Shown one piece after another: positions 42,737 to 51,583 of a stretch of 64,000 bases of DNA. Below the pieces are notes generated by a model that was not told the origin of the DNA, did not search any database, and was given only the letters and a program-made list of their open reading frames with translations. The stretch is from Rhizobium rosettiformans (GTDB taxonomy: Bacteria; Pseudomonadota; Alphaproteobacteria; Rhizobiales; Rhizobiaceae). A program made the position numbers and the translations under genes. The stretch covers positions 2,694,001-2,758,000 of the forward strand of contig NZ_CP032405.1 of NCBI RefSeq assembly GCF_016806065.1. The letters are read 5' to 3'. Position 1 is the first letter of the stretch, and each line of letters begins with the position of its first letter.

Positions 42737-42855
42737 CCGTCATCCTCGGGCTTGTCCCGAGGATCTACCGAGGCCGGCCCCGGTCTCGACGCTTCCGCTC
42801 TCGTCACACCCGTTGCAACGGCAATGGATGCTCGGCACAAGGCCGAGCATGACGG
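42737..42855. repeat. REP doublet, family C
   Basis: Two related hairpin units in inverted orientation: one starting CCGTCATCCTCGGG (42737-42765) and, on the other strand, one starting CCGTCATGCTCGGC (42855 leftward to about 42827). Each folds on itself around a CTTGT loop. The spacer of about 60 bp is unrelated. It lies between convergent genes. Confidence 0.75.
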
Positions 42856-42872
42856 CCTAACGCCTAAGCCCC

Positions 42873-43352
42873 TCAGATCCCCGTCATCTTCGCCTGCTTT
42901 TCGATCTGCTTGGCCACCTGGCCGGCACCGATGCGAAAGCCTGCAAGCGTCATCGGAAAACTGAGCGCCAGCGACACCGCCGCCAGAACCAGTGTCGCCA
43001 TGCGCGGCGTCATGCCCATCTGCGCGGCAAGAAGCTGCAGTTCGGCGCCGGTGATCCCGTTCACCCAGATGATGGCAAGAAGGATCAGCGAGCCGATCAG
43101 CACCGCGAAGACGGCGAGCAGAGCCGAAAGCTTGAGGCTCAAACCCCAGCTCGGCCGGGCCTTCAGCCGCTGCGCGACGAAGGTGCCGGCAGACGAGCCG
43201 GCGGCCATCAGCACGGCGACATTGCCGGCCGAAGACAGGCTGTCGCCCCAGCCGAAATTGTCGAGCACCAGCACGAGAAGATAGATGAACAGCTGTGCGG
43301 CGACAAAGACGAGCACATAGCGGGTGAGGAGGCCGGGAAGCATGGAGGTCAT
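42873..43352 (-). CDS. Membrane protein, ABZJ_00895-like
   Basis: A 159-residue protein with four predicted helices (VLVFVAAQLFIYLLVLVL, AGNVAVLMAAGSSAGTFVA, LSALLAVFAVLIGSLILL, ATLVLAAVSLALSFPMTL) and a Lys-rich C-terminus. The layout resembles the uncharacterised ABZJ_00895 family. Function unknown. The start at 43352 is the ATG nearest to a plausible site. Confidence 0.65.
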   Translation of the reverse strand: MTSMLPGLLTRYVLVFVAAQLFIYLLVLVLDNFGWGDSLSSAGNVAVLMAAGSSAGTFVAQRLKARPSWGLSLKLSALLAVFAVLIGSLILLAIIWVNGITGAELQLLAAQMGMTPRMATLVLAAVSLALSFPMTLAGFRIGAGQVAKQIEKQAKMTGI

Positions 43353-43486
43353 GAAATCTGTTTTCCGTCTGTAATGGTCTTGCCTTTGCACCCTTGTTGC
43401 CTGATGTGTCGATGCGGCGAAGTATCGCCCGTCACACCTCGATCCCGCATGGCGGTTTTTCCGCCAGAAATTGCAGAAGCCGCATC

Positions 43487-43984
43487 ATGCCCCTCATTCT
43501 CCGCGACGCAACGCCAGCCGATCTTCCCGCCATCCTCGCCATCTACAATCACGCCGTCGCCGAGACCACCGCGATCTGGAACGAAACGCTGGTTGATCTC
43601 GACAACCGTCGCGCCTGGTTCGATCTCCGCCAGACGAGAGGCTTCCCTATCCTGGTTGCCGACATCGACGGAACGATCGCGGGCTATGCCTCCTATGGTG
43701 ACTGGCGCCCCTTCGATGGCTTCCGCGCCTCGGTCGAACATTCCGTCTATGTCGAGAAGGATCATTACGGCCAGGGGCTTGGCAAGTCGCTGATGACGGC
43801 GCTGATCGAGCGCGCGAAGACGGGCGGCATCCACGTCATGGTCGCCGCCATCGAAGCCGGGAACACGGGCTCGATCGCGCTCCACACCTCCCTCGGCTTC
43901 CGCCTTGTCGGCACCCACCACGAAGTCGGCCAGAAATTCGGCCGCTGGCTGGATCTGACGATGATGGAGCTGAAGCTGGGCTGA
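43487..43984 (+). CDS. GNAT acetyltransferase, phosphinothricin acetyltransferase-like
   Basis: A 165-residue GNAT enzyme. Acetyl-CoA-binding motif A is EHSVYVEKDHYGQGLGKSLM; the flanking YASYGDWRPFDGFRASVE and GFRLVGTHHEVGQKFGRWLD match the Pat/Bar-type group. Such enzymes acetylate phosphinothricin-like compounds or methionine derivatives. Chromosomal members often have other natural substrates. Start at 43487 gives the standard N-terminus. Confidence 0.88.
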   Translation: MPLILRDATPADLPAILAIYNHAVAETTAIWNETLVDLDNRRAWFDLRQTRGFPILVADIDGTIAGYASYGDWRPFDGFRASVEHSVYVEKDHYGQGLGKSLMTALIERAKTGGIHVMVAAIEAGNTGSIALHTSLGFRLVGTHHEVGQKFGRWLDLTMMELKLG

Positions 43985-43988
43985 GGGG

Positions 43989-44112
43989 TCACCTCTCCCT
44001 CGAGGGGGAGGTCGCCGCAAAGCGGCGGGTGGGGGGGATAGCACCGAGGCCAGACCGAAGTTCACCCCACCCCGGAGCTCCGCTCCGACCCTCCCCCTCA
44101 AGGGGAGGGTGT
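43989..44112. repeat. REP doublet, family A, copy 1
   Basis: Left arm (43990-44037) and right arm (44062-44112) are imperfect inverted copies of one another. Each contains a Ser-independent pair of hairpins: a CTCCC/GGGAG stem and a GC-rich stem (GCCGC/GCGGC left, GGAGC/GCTCC right). The interior of about 25 bp is not shared with the other copies. Further copies are at 46362 and 49443. Confidence 0.8.
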
Positions 44113-44133
44113 AATCTTCGCGCAGACGCTCAG

Positions 44134-44242
44134 CCCTCATCCTGAGGTGGGAGCGAAGCGATATCAGAAGGACGAGGGCGGATGGGGGCGTCGGGGCCTC
44201 GATCCTTCGAGGCCTGCTGGCGCAGGCACCTCAGGATGAGGA
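44134..44242. repeat. REP doublet, family B, copy 1
   Basis: CCTCATCCTGAGGTG (44135-44149) and its perfect inverse CACCTCAGGATGAGG (44227-44241) bound the element; the right unit also carries a GCCTGCTGGCGCAGGC hairpin and a CCTCGATCCTTCGAGG stem. Confidence 0.75.
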
Positions 44243-44285
44243 GAGCCCGAAGCACCCACTTCTCCTCAAGGGGAGGGAAGTTGCC

Positions 44286-44960
44286 TTACAGCAGCTTCAG
44301 TAGCTTCTTCGCCGCCTCTTCCGACGAGGCCGGGTTCTGGCCGGTGACAAGCTTGCCGTCGGTCACCACATAGACGCCCCAGTCGGCGCCCTTTTCATAG
44401 AGACCGCCGCGCTCCTGCAGCATGTCCTCGACCAGAAAGGGCACGACGTCCGTCAGGCCAACGGCCTCTTCTTCCGAATTGGTGAAGCCCGTCACCTTGC
44501 GGCCCTTGACCAGCGCTTCGCCATCCGTGCCCTTGACGTGGCGCAGAACGCCCGGTGCATGGCAGACAACACCGATCGGGCGATCCTTCGCAGCGAAGGC
44601 CTCGATCAGCGCGATGCTGTCCCGGTCTTCGGCCAGATCCCAGAGCGGGCCGTGGCCACCCGGATAAAAGACCGCGTCGAAATCGGCGGGATCGATATGC
44701 GACAGCGGCGTGGTCGAGGCCAGCAGCTGCTGCGCCGTCTGGTCCGCCTTGAACCGATCGGTCGATTCGGTCTGGGCATCCGGCTCGTCGCTCTTCGGAT
44801 CGAGCGGCGGCTGGCCGCCCTTCGGCGAGGCGAGCGTGATCTCGGCGCCGTCATCCTTCATCACGTAATAGGGGGCGGCGAATTCTTCGAGCCAGAAGCC
44901 GGTCTTCTTGCCGGTATCGCCGAGCTGGTCATGCGAGGTGAGAACCATGAGGATTTTCAT
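44286..44960 (-). CDS. DJ-1/PfpI family protein (type 1 glutamine amidotransferase-like)
   Basis: A 224-residue cytosolic protein. The nucleophile elbow Cys is in IGVVCHAPG and the preceding FYPGGHGPLWDLAED supplies the typical loop. This matches the Hsp31-like/YDR533C branch linked to glyoxalase III and protein deglycase activity, though activity is disputed for many members. AAAGGAAAA precedes the start at 44960. It may share a transcript with the oxidoreductase gene upstream, but a repeat separates them. Confidence 0.87.
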   Translation of the reverse strand: MKILMVLTSHDQLGDTGKKTGFWLEEFAAPYYVMKDDGAEITLASPKGGQPPLDPKSDEPDAQTESTDRFKADQTAQQLLASTTPLSHIDPADFDAVFYPGGHGPLWDLAEDRDSIALIEAFAAKDRPIGVVCHAPGVLRHVKGTDGEALVKGRKVTGFTNSEEEAVGLTDVVPFLVEDMLQERGGLYEKGADWGVYVVTDGKLVTGQNPASSEEAAKKLLKLL

Positions 44961-45001
44961 CGGTGTTTTCCTTTGTGTTGTCTTGGGAGCATTCATGTTT
45001 G

Positions 45002-45132
45002 CTTCGAAGGCCTCGCCCTTCGAGGTCCGGCTGCGCCGGACACCTCAGGGTGAGGGGAGATCTTGGTATTTCAGGCGACAGACGCCCCTCATCCTGAGGT
45101 GCCCTCGCAAAAGCGAGGGCCTCGAAGGATCA
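45002..45132. repeat. REP doublet, family B, copy 2
   Basis: The left unit (45002-45057) ends CACCTCAGGGTGAGGGG and the right unit (45085-45132) begins CCCCTCATCCTGAGGTG and continues with a CCCTCGC-AAAA-GCGAGGG hairpin and CCTCGAAGGATC. The units are inverted relative to each other. Confidence 0.75.
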
Positions 45133-45143
45133 GTTGCGCGGGG

Positions 45144-46181
45144 TCAATCATCCGGCCCGACGCGGATCACCCGCTTGCCGAAGGCCTCGCCACGCAGCAG
45201 ACCGATAAAGGCGCTCGGCGCCTGTTCCAGCCCGTCGATCATCTCTTCGCGGTATTTGATTTTGCCGGCCTCGACCCAGCCGGCCATCTCCTTCGAAAAT
45301 TCCGGATAAAGATGGCCGAAGTCGTCGAAAACGATGAAGCCGCGCACGGTGACGCGCTTCTTCAGGAAGAGCCCCATCAGCCAGCCCAAGCGGTCCGGCC
45401 CGTCGGGAAGCGACGTCGCGTTATACTGCGCAATCAGGCCGCAAAGCGGGATGCGCGCAGCCGTGTTGAGAAGTGGCGCGACCGCATCGAACACCTCGCC
45501 GCCGACATTCTCGAAATAGATGTCGATACCGTCGGGCACCGCCTGCTTCAGCGCATTTGCAAAGCCGTCGGCCTTGTAGTCGATGCAGGCGTCGAAGCCG
45601 AGCGTGTCGGTGGCATGGGCGCACTTCTCCGGCCCACCGGCAATGCCGACGACCTTCAGCCCGAGGATTTTGCCGATCTGCCCGACGGTCGAGCCGACAG
45701 GGCCAGTCGCGCCGGCTACGACAAGCGTCTCGCCGGCCTTGGGCTTGCCGATCTGCTTGAGGCCCGACCAGGCGGTAAAGCCGGGCATGCCGGTCACGCC
45801 GAGCGCCCAGGACGGATGGCTGGGATTGGCGCCAAGCGGCGTCACGCCTCGGCCGTCGGAAAGCGCATAGTCCTGCCATCCGGTGAAGCCGACGACCCAG
45901 TCGCCTTCCTTGAACCCTTCGAGCTTGGATGAGACCACGCGCGACACGGTACCACCGACCATGGTCTGGCCGATCTCGACCGGCGCCGCATAGGAGGGCG
46001 CATCGCTCATCCGCCCGCGCATGTAAGGGTCGAGCGAAAGGAAGACGGTGCGCAACAGCATCTGGCCGTCTTTCGGTTCGGGAATGTCGACGGTCTCGAG
46101 CCGCAGTGTCTGATCATTGGGTTCGCCTTTCGGGCGTTCAGCCAGCACGAAGCGGCGGTTGGTATCGGTCGATTGCGGCAT
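45144..46181 (-). CDS. NADP-dependent oxidoreductase (YncB/CurA type)
   Basis: A 345-residue zinc-free medium-chain reductase. The N-terminal catalytic part carries LSLDPYMRGRMSD and the nucleotide-binding part AGATGPVGSTVGQIGK; FENVGGEVFDAV is typical of the leukotriene B4 12-hydroxydehydrogenase/CurA branch, which reduces alpha,beta-unsaturated carbonyls. AGGAGATTTCC fixes the start at 46181. An EcfG-type promoter about 110 bp upstream suggests general stress induction. Confidence 0.92.
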   Translation of the reverse strand: MPQSTDTNRRFVLAERPKGEPNDQTLRLETVDIPEPKDGQMLLRTVFLSLDPYMRGRMSDAPSYAAPVEIGQTMVGGTVSRVVSSKLEGFKEGDWVVGFTGWQDYALSDGRGVTPLGANPSHPSWALGVTGMPGFTAWSGLKQIGKPKAGETLVVAGATGPVGSTVGQIGKILGLKVVGIAGGPEKCAHATDTLGFDACIDYKADGFANALKQAVPDGIDIYFENVGGEVFDAVAPLLNTAARIPLCGLIAQYNATSLPDGPDRLGWLMGLFLKKRVTVRGFIVFDDFGHLYPEFSKEMAGWVEAGKIKYREEMIDGLEQAPSAFIGLLRGEAFGKRVIRVGPDD

Positions 46182-46291
46182 GGAAATCTCCTGTCTTGCA
46201 AGGCCTGTCCGTCTCGGCCGGGCCATGAGCACGATGTCCGTTCGATCGTCGATCGCGCCTTGGCGCGAAGGCGACGGCCATGAGCCATGAC

Positions 46292-46316
46292 AACGGCACC
46301 CGGATGGCGTTGTTCC
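46292..46316 (-). promoter_or_regulatory. EcfG (RpoE2)-type promoter, strong match
   Basis: On the minus strand GGAAC (46316-46312), 16 nt, then CGTT (46295-46292). It points toward the oxidoreductase gene starting at 46181. Confidence 0.6.
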
Positions 46317-46361
46317 ATGACATCCTGTCGCGGTCATGGCAGTAGGCAGGGGCAGCGCTCC

Positions 46362-46515
46362 TCGCCTCCCCCTTGAGGGGGGAGGTCGCCGCGAAAGCGG
46401 CGGGTGGGGGTGAAAACGTCCGGCGGGTTGGATGCACTGGGCAGAGCCGATGCCTTGCCCCATCACCCCACCCCGGAGCTGCGCTCCGACCTTCCCCCTC
46501 AAGGGGAGGGTGGTG
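46362..46515. repeat. REP doublet, family A, copy 2
   Basis: Arms 46362-46413 and 46462-46513 are the same inverted hairpin pair as in copies 1 and 3; the interior of about 48 bp is different from the other copies. A separate RIME-like hairpin TTCTCCCC-AGC-GGGGAGAA follows at about 46532-46550. Confidence 0.8.
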
Positions 46516-46662
46516 AAGCCGCGATCTTCCTCTTCTCCCCAGCGGGGAGAAGGTAGGGTGAAAGGGGGGGATAAGGGAGCGCGAAGCGCAAGGCAGTCGA
46601 TCACGGGTCCGCCCACCCCCTCAGTCGGCCTCCGCTCCGAGCACGGCGGTGCCCGCGCCGCC
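46516..46662. repeat. Further mosaic repeat fragments
   Basis: A TTCTCCCC/GGGGAGAA hairpin (about 46532-46550), a GCGCGAAGCGC palindrome (about 46579-46590) and GC-rich tracts fill the gap before the DUF4097-like gene. No gene is seen. Confidence 0.5.
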
Positions 46663-47409
46663 TCACTCGATCCGCACCCGCGCCATCTCGCCGCGAATGC
46701 GGATCTCGGGCCTGGCGCCGGGCGTGTTCGGCAAGGCGCTATCGACGAACGAGGCGACGGCCTCGACGCCGTAAGAAATCGGCGTCGGCACGAGGAACAT
46801 CACGGTCGCATCCAGCATCTTGCCGGAAATGCGGATCTCCTCGGTGTTCATCACCCGCTCGAAGGCAAGCCGTGCCCGCAAGGCTGCGCCCGACACGGCG
46901 ACGGAGGCCGCATGGCCAGTCAAGGCGAAGTCCCCGGCATCGCTGTTGATGGTGATGGCGCCGAAGTCACCGGCAAGCCGCATGCGCGCTGCATCCTGGC
47001 GGATCGAGATCCGGGTCTGCGGCGGCAGGGTGGCCGTCAGAGACAGCGTGCAGTCGTCCCAATCGTTCCAGCCGAAGAAACCGCCCCGATCGCCCATGTC
47101 GACATAAAGCGTGTCACCCTCGCGCCGCATCTGAGCCTCACCCATGCAGTCGCCGGCAAACCAGCCGGACCGCCAGATCGCGCCCCAGCCATGCCGTGTG
47201 CCTGAGAGAACAGCTTCCCGCGCGCCGTCGCCCCCGGTGGAAATGGAGATGTCGCTCGAAGCCCCGGTCACCGAAAGCTGCGTCACGCCGGTGAGATCGA
47301 TCGGACCGGACAGCGCGTCGCTGGCCCGGATCATCTGCACGCTGCCGTCGATGATAGCGAGGCCGATGATGCCGCCGAGGATGGAAAGAAGGATGGTTCG
47401 TTTGCGCAT
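46663..47409 (-). CDS. Membrane-anchored DUF4097-like protein
   Basis: A 248-residue protein with one N-terminal helix (TILLSILGGIIGLAIIDG) and an extracytoplasmic part of repeating short strands (GVTQLSVTGASSDISIS, FGAITINSDAGDFALTG, LRARLAFERV), as in beta-helical DUF4097/head-fiber-like adhesin domains. AGGAGTGCCCTTC precedes the start at 47409. It is divergent from a membrane AraC regulator, suggesting a functional pair. Role unknown. Confidence 0.65.
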   Translation of the reverse strand: MRKRTILLSILGGIIGLAIIDGSVQMIRASDALSGPIDLTGVTQLSVTGASSDISISTGGDGAREAVLSGTRHGWGAIWRSGWFAGDCMGEAQMRREGDTLYVDMGDRGGFFGWNDWDDCTLSLTATLPPQTRISIRQDAARMRLAGDFGAITINSDAGDFALTGHAASVAVSGAALRARLAFERVMNTEEIRISGKMLDATVMFLVPTPISYGVEAVASFVDSALPNTPGARPEIRIRGEMARVRIE

Positions 47410-47580
47410 GAAGGGCACTCCTGATTTGGCACGTCCGTTTAAGGCGGCCGGTTTCGATGCCTTCATCTCCGTCGAGAAACCTGTCATCCGCGACCTCGAT
47501 CGCGATCCGGGTCGACCGGGATCGCGCTTTCGGTCATGGTCGGAGCAGTCTCACCTGGCCTCCATGATCGAAACATCCGC

Positions 47581-48720
47581 ATGCTGCTCGTCCCGCTCTC
47601 CTTTCTCGTCGCCCTGTTCCTTGCCGTCTTCCTCGTCCGCCTGCTCGGTGAAGGCCGCGAAAGCTGGCGCCGCAACGGCCTCTTCCTTGCGCTGCTGGCG
47701 CTTTACGTTGTCCAGAGCTTGCTGGTCGGGTTGCGCTGGGGATATGGGGTGATGGCCGTGCTGCCGGCCTTGCCGGTCATGGCAAGCCTCGTGCCGGCGC
47801 TCTCCTTCCTCGCCTTCCGCGATCTGACCCGTGAAGAACCGGGGCTCTCGGCCGCCGACTGGCCGCATCTTCTCCCGATGCTGGCGACGCTAGTTCTGCT
47901 GATGGTCGGCCGGGCGCCGGTCGATCTCGTCATCATCGCAAACTTCCTCGGTTATGGTCTGTCGCTGCTCTGGCTCGCCCGCCTTGGTCCTGATGGGCTC
48001 ATCGCCGCCCGCCTCGATGGCTCGCTGCGTTCCTTCCGCGCACTGATGCTGACCGGCATTGCCCTGATTGCCTCGGCCCTGACGGATGTCGCGATCAGTC
48101 TCGACATGCTCTGGTCCGGCGGCCGCTATTCGCCCATGGTCGTCTCGGCCGCCACAACGCTCATACTGCTCCTCCTCGGCATCGGCGCCGTCACCGCCGG
48201 CCAGGAAGAGGCGGGCGAGGGGGCTGATGCGGCTGCCGATCGGACGAGCGCTCTTGAGCCTCGCGCCATGTCCGGCCGCGACCGGCCGTCGGCCCCGCTC
48301 ATGGATGCGGCGAACACCTCGGCCCCAGTCCTTGCCTCTCCCACACCGGCGAAGGCCGCGACGGAAGATCACCGCCAGATCGCAACCGCGCTTGATGACC
48401 TGATGCGGGAGAAACGCCTCTGGGCGGACCCGGATCTCAACCTCGCCCGCCTCGCGCGCCGCCTCGGCCTGCCCGCCCGCGCTGTCTCGGAAGCGGTCAA
48501 CCGCGTCCACGCCATCAGCGTTTCGCATTACGTCAACAACCACCGCATATCAGAGGCCTGCCGCCTGCTTAACGACACCGACATGCCCGTCACCCGCATC
48601 CTCTTCGAGGCGGGCTTCATGACTAAATCCAACTTCAACCGCGAATTCCTGCGTGTGACCGGCGAAAGCCCAAGCGACTGGCGACGCGCACAAAACCCTG
48701 GACTGGCAAAGACCTGCTAG
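47581..48720 (+). CDS. AraC-type regulator with an N-terminal membrane domain
   Basis: About 379 residues. Six to seven hydrophobic helices fill the first 210 residues, then a low-complexity linker (EEAGEGADAAADRTS, Pro/Ala-rich), then an AraC HTH domain (about 285-375) with DPDLNLARLARRLGLPARAVSEAVN and ILFEAGFMTKSNFNREF. A membrane-tethered AraC regulator could sense an envelope signal directly. Start is uncertain: 47581 is used, 47536 is in frame and adds 15 residues. Neither has a clear ribosome-binding site. Confidence 0.82.
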   Translation: MLLVPLSFLVALFLAVFLVRLLGEGRESWRRNGLFLALLALYVVQSLLVGLRWGYGVMAVLPALPVMASLVPALSFLAFRDLTREEPGLSAADWPHLLPMLATLVLLMVGRAPVDLVIIANFLGYGLSLLWLARLGPDGLIAARLDGSLRSFRALMLTGIALIASALTDVAISLDMLWSGGRYSPMVVSAATTLILLLLGIGAVTAGQEEAGEGADAAADRTSALEPRAMSGRDRPSAPLMDAANTSAPVLASPTPAKAATEDHRQIATALDDLMREKRLWADPDLNLARLARRLGLPARAVSEAVNRVHAISVSHYVNNHRISEACRLLNDTDMPVTRILFEAGFMTKSNFNREFLRVTGESPSDWRRAQNPGLAKTC

Positions 48721-48757
48721 CGAGGATATACTCAGATCCTTGAAGGGATATGCTGCC

Positions 48758-49000
48758 ATGCCGCTCTACATCAAGGATCCCGAGGTGGACCAACTCACCA
48801 ACGAATTGATCGGCCTCACCCGGACGACCAAGGTGGAGGCGGTCAGGGATGCGCTGAAGGACGCCATTGCAAACCGGAAGGCGAAGCTGTCGATCCGAGA
48901 TCGCCTTGCCACCACACTTGCCATGGCCGACGCAGCCGGCCCCTTCCATCCCGGTGATCACAAGCGGGAATCCGACGAGATGTGGGGCGAAGAAGACTGA
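48758..49000 (+). CDS. vapB: VapB family antitoxin
   Basis: An 80-residue antitoxin. The N-terminal part PEVDQLTNELIGLTRTTKVEAV is the PSK/VapB-type transcription-factor domain (Rv0623 family); the C-terminal part is acidic (GDHKRESDEMWGEED), as expected for toxin binding. AAGGGA precedes the start. It overlaps vapC by one base (TGATG), so the two are coupled. Confidence 0.88.
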   Translation: MPLYIKDPEVDQLTNELIGLTRTTKVEAVRDALKDAIANRKAKLSIRDRLATTLAMADAAGPFHPGDHKRESDEMWGEED

Positions 49001-49425
49001 TGATCTTCATCGACGCCTCCGTCGCCGTCGCGATCATCACCCGGGAGGATGATGCCGATGCGCTGATGGATCGATTGGAGAAAGAAGGCGGGCCGTTTTA
49101 TGTTTCAGCAGTCATGAAACTCGAGACGAGCCTATCTGTCGCGCGCCGACTGGCGGGTCCGGGCAATCCTGCGACCGCCGACATGGTCGCCACGGCCAGG
49201 CGACTTGTCGACCAGTTCATTACCGATCTGGAGGCCCGTGATGTTCCCATTGCGGACGACGTTGCCAATTACGCTCTGGATGCCGCCCAGCGGTTCGGCA
49301 AGATCGTGAACCATGCAGCCCGCCTCAACATGGGCGACTGCTTCGCTCACGCCTGCGCGACAGCAAGCCAGACAAGGGTCGCCTACAAGGGCGACGATTT
49401 CCTTCATACGGATATCGGCTGGTAG
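49000..49425 (+). CDS. vapC: VapC family PIN-domain ribonuclease toxin
   Basis: A 141-residue PIN-domain RNase. The acidic active-site residues are recognisable: Asp in FIDASVAV, Glu in KLETSLSV, Asp in MGDCFAHA and Asp in KGDDF. Members cleave tRNA or rRNA and are inhibited by the cognate VapB. A family A repeat doublet follows 18 bp downstream. Confidence 0.9.
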   Translation: MIFIDASVAVAIITREDDADALMDRLEKEGGPFYVSAVMKLETSLSVARRLAGPGNPATADMVATARRLVDQFITDLEARDVPIADDVANYALDAAQRFGKIVNHAARLNMGDCFAHACATASQTRVAYKGDDFLHTDIGW

Positions 49426-49442
49426 GCACGCACCGCCGCTCT

Positions 49443-49592
49443 CCACCTCCCCCTTGAGAGGGGAGGTCGCCGCGAAGCGGCGGGTGGGGGTGACCATGGC
49501 CTCGAGTTCGATCTTGTCGATAAGCGCTGACGTCTCCACGTCACTCCACCCCGGAGCTGCGCTCCGACCCTCCCCCTCGAGGGGAGGGTGAT
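49443..49592. repeat. REP doublet, family A, copy 3
   Basis: Left arm 49443-49492 and right arm 49541-49590, inverted relative to each other and near-identical to those of copies 1 and 2; the 48-bp interior is unrelated. It lies between convergent vapC and recQ. Confidence 0.8.
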
Positions 49593-49595
49593 CCA

Positions 49596-51452
49596 TCACC
49601 GCGAATAGGCCGTGATCACCTCGATAAAGGCGTCGCCGTAACGCTCCAGCTTCGATTGCCCGATGCCGGAAATCGACAGCATCTCGTCCTCGTCCATCGG
49701 CCGTTCAGTGGCGAGTGCAACCAGCGTCGTGTCGGGGAAGATGACGTATGGCGGTACGGATTGCTCGCGGGCGAGCTCCATGCGCTTGGCGCGCAGGGCC
49801 TCGAACAGTTCCTGATCCGCCTGATCGAGCCCGGCCTTTGCCTGTGCCGTGCGCGAGGACTGGCCGCGCGCTGCCTTGCCCGTCGTCGGCCGGTCCTTGC
49901 GGAAGCGCACATCGACCTCGCGCTTGAAGACGGCGCGTGCGCTTTCCTCCAGCGTCAGCGCACCGTAAGCCGTGTGATCGACGCGAATGTATCCGGCGGC
50001 AAGCAGCTGGCGATAGACCGATTGCCAGGTCTTTGCGGGTAAATCCTTGCCCGCCCCGAAGACCGGCATGTCCGTATGACCGAAACGGATCGTCTTGTCG
50101 TTTTCGTTGCCCATGAGCACGTCGATCAGATGCCCGGTGCCGAAGCGCTCTCCGGTGCGGTAGATGGCGGCCAGCGCCTTGATCGCGGCCTCGGCGCCGT
50201 CCCAGGTCTCGACTGGCTTCAGACAGGTGTCGCAATTGCCGCATTGGCCCGCATGGCTCTCGCCGAAATGCTTGAGAATTGCCTGGCGCCGGCAGCCGGG
50301 CGTTTCGCAGATGGCCAAGAGCGCATTGAGCTTGGCGCGCTCCACCCGCTTGATGTCGTCGGCAGCTCCGCCCTCGTCGATCATCCGTCCGCGCTGGATG
50401 ACATCGGCCATGCCATAGGCCATCCAGACTTCGGACGGCAGACCGTCACGCCCCGCGCGGCCCGTCTCCTGATAATAGGCCTCTACCGAGCCCGGCAGGT
50501 CGAGATGCGCGACGTAACGCACATTCGGCTTGTCGATGCCCATCCCGAAGGCAACCGTGGCGACCAGGCAGAGGTCTTCCTCTTTGAGAAAAGCGTCCTG
50601 GTTGGCGTCTCGAATCGCCCGGTCCATGCCGGCATGATAGGGCAGCGCCCTTATCCCCTGGTCGTCCAGCCAGCTGGCGATCTCCTCGACCTTGGCGCGC
50701 GACAGGCAGTAGACGATACCGCTCGATCCCTTGTGGCGCGACAGGAAGCGCAAAAGCTGCTGGCGCGGCTGGTCACGCTCGACGATCTCATAGGCAATGT
50801 TCGGGCGGTCGAAGGAGGTGGTGAAGACTTGTGCATCGTCCAGCCGCAGCCTTGCAATGATGTCTTCCCGCGTATGCGGATCGGCGGTTGCCGTCAGCGC
50901 CAGCCGCGGCACGCCGGGGAAGAGATCGGCAAGCTTGCCGAGCTCGCGATATTCCGGCCGGAAATCATGCCCCCATTGAGAAACGCAATGGGCCTCGTCG
51001 ATGGCAAAGAGCGCGATCTCCACACCTTGCATCATCTCGATGAAGCCTGGGGTCGCCGTCCGCTCCGGTGTCACATAGAGAAAGTCGAGCTCGCCGCGAT
51101 CGAGCGCCCGGCGGATCTCGACATATTCCTCGCGGCTGAGCGTCGAGTTGAGCGCCGCCGCCCTGACGCCGAGGCCTTTCAACGCCTCAACTTGGTCGCG
51201 CATCAGGGCAATCAGCGGCGAAACGACCACGCCGACGCCTGGCCGGCAGAGCGCGGGCACCTGGAAACAGAGCGATTTTCCCGCCCCCGTCGGAAACAGC
51301 ACCACGGCATCGCCGCCGGACACGACATGCGAAACCACCTCCGCCTGGCGCCCGCGAAACGCGGAATAGCCATAGACACGCTTCAGGACGGAAAGCGGAC
51401 CGTCCAGGGCAGGGTGCGAGAAGAGCGGATCGGTGAGGGACTGAGTCGGCAT
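49596..51452 (-). CDS. recQ: ATP-dependent DNA helicase RecQ
   Basis: A 618-residue 3'-5' DNA helicase for recombination and repair. Helicase motifs include Walker A PTGAGKS, DEAH in [15 protein letters not shown] and motif VI GRAGRDG. A zinc-binding RQC region ([16 protein letters not shown]) and a C-terminal HRDC domain ([14 protein letters not shown]) complete the architecture. The start at 51452 gives the family N-terminus; an upstream frame is not supported. Confidence 0.95.
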   Translation of the reverse strand: MPTQSLTDPLFSHPALDGPLSVLKRVYGYSAFRGRQAEVVSHVVSGGDAVVLFPTGAGKSLCFQVPALCRPGVGVVVSPLIALMRDQVEALKGLGVRAAALNSTLSREEYVEIRRALDRGELDFLYVTPERTATPGFIEMMQGVEIALFAIDEAHCVSQWGHDFRPEYRELGKLADLFPGVPRLALTATADPHTREDIIARLRLDDAQVFTTSFDRPNIAYEIVERDQPRQQLLRFLSRHKGSSGIVYCLSRAKVEEIASWLDDQGIRALPYHAGMDRAIRDANQDAFLKEEDLCLVATVAFGMGIDKPNVRYVAHLDLPGSVEAYYQETGRAGRDGLPSEVWMAYGMADVIQRGRMIDEGGAADDIKRVERAKLNALLAICETPGCRRQAILKHFGESHAGQCGNCDTCLKPVETWDGAEAAIKALAAIYRTGERFGTGHLIDVLMGNENDKTIRFGHTDMPVFGAGKDLPAKTWQSVYRQLLAAGYIRVDHTAYGALTLEESARAVFKREVDVRFRKDRPTTGKAARGQSSRTAQAKAGLDQADQELFEALRAKRMELAREQSVPPYVIFPDTTLVALATERPMDEDEMLSISGIGQSKLERYGDAFIEVITAYSR

Positions 51453-51583
51453 GATCAGAGGGTTTAGCCGAGAGGCCGGGGGATGGCCATGGCAAAGCAG
51501 TTCGATACGCAGCCTTTGCCGACCGCATCCCAAGAGTCTTGCCGCCCCGCGAGGAACCCCGGAGCGGCAATACGGATCAAGGC

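Noticed and set aside
43989..49592. Possible CRISPR array because of recurrent similar repeats
   Set aside because: Only three copies, kilobases apart, each an inverted doublet; no regular short spacers and no cas genes.
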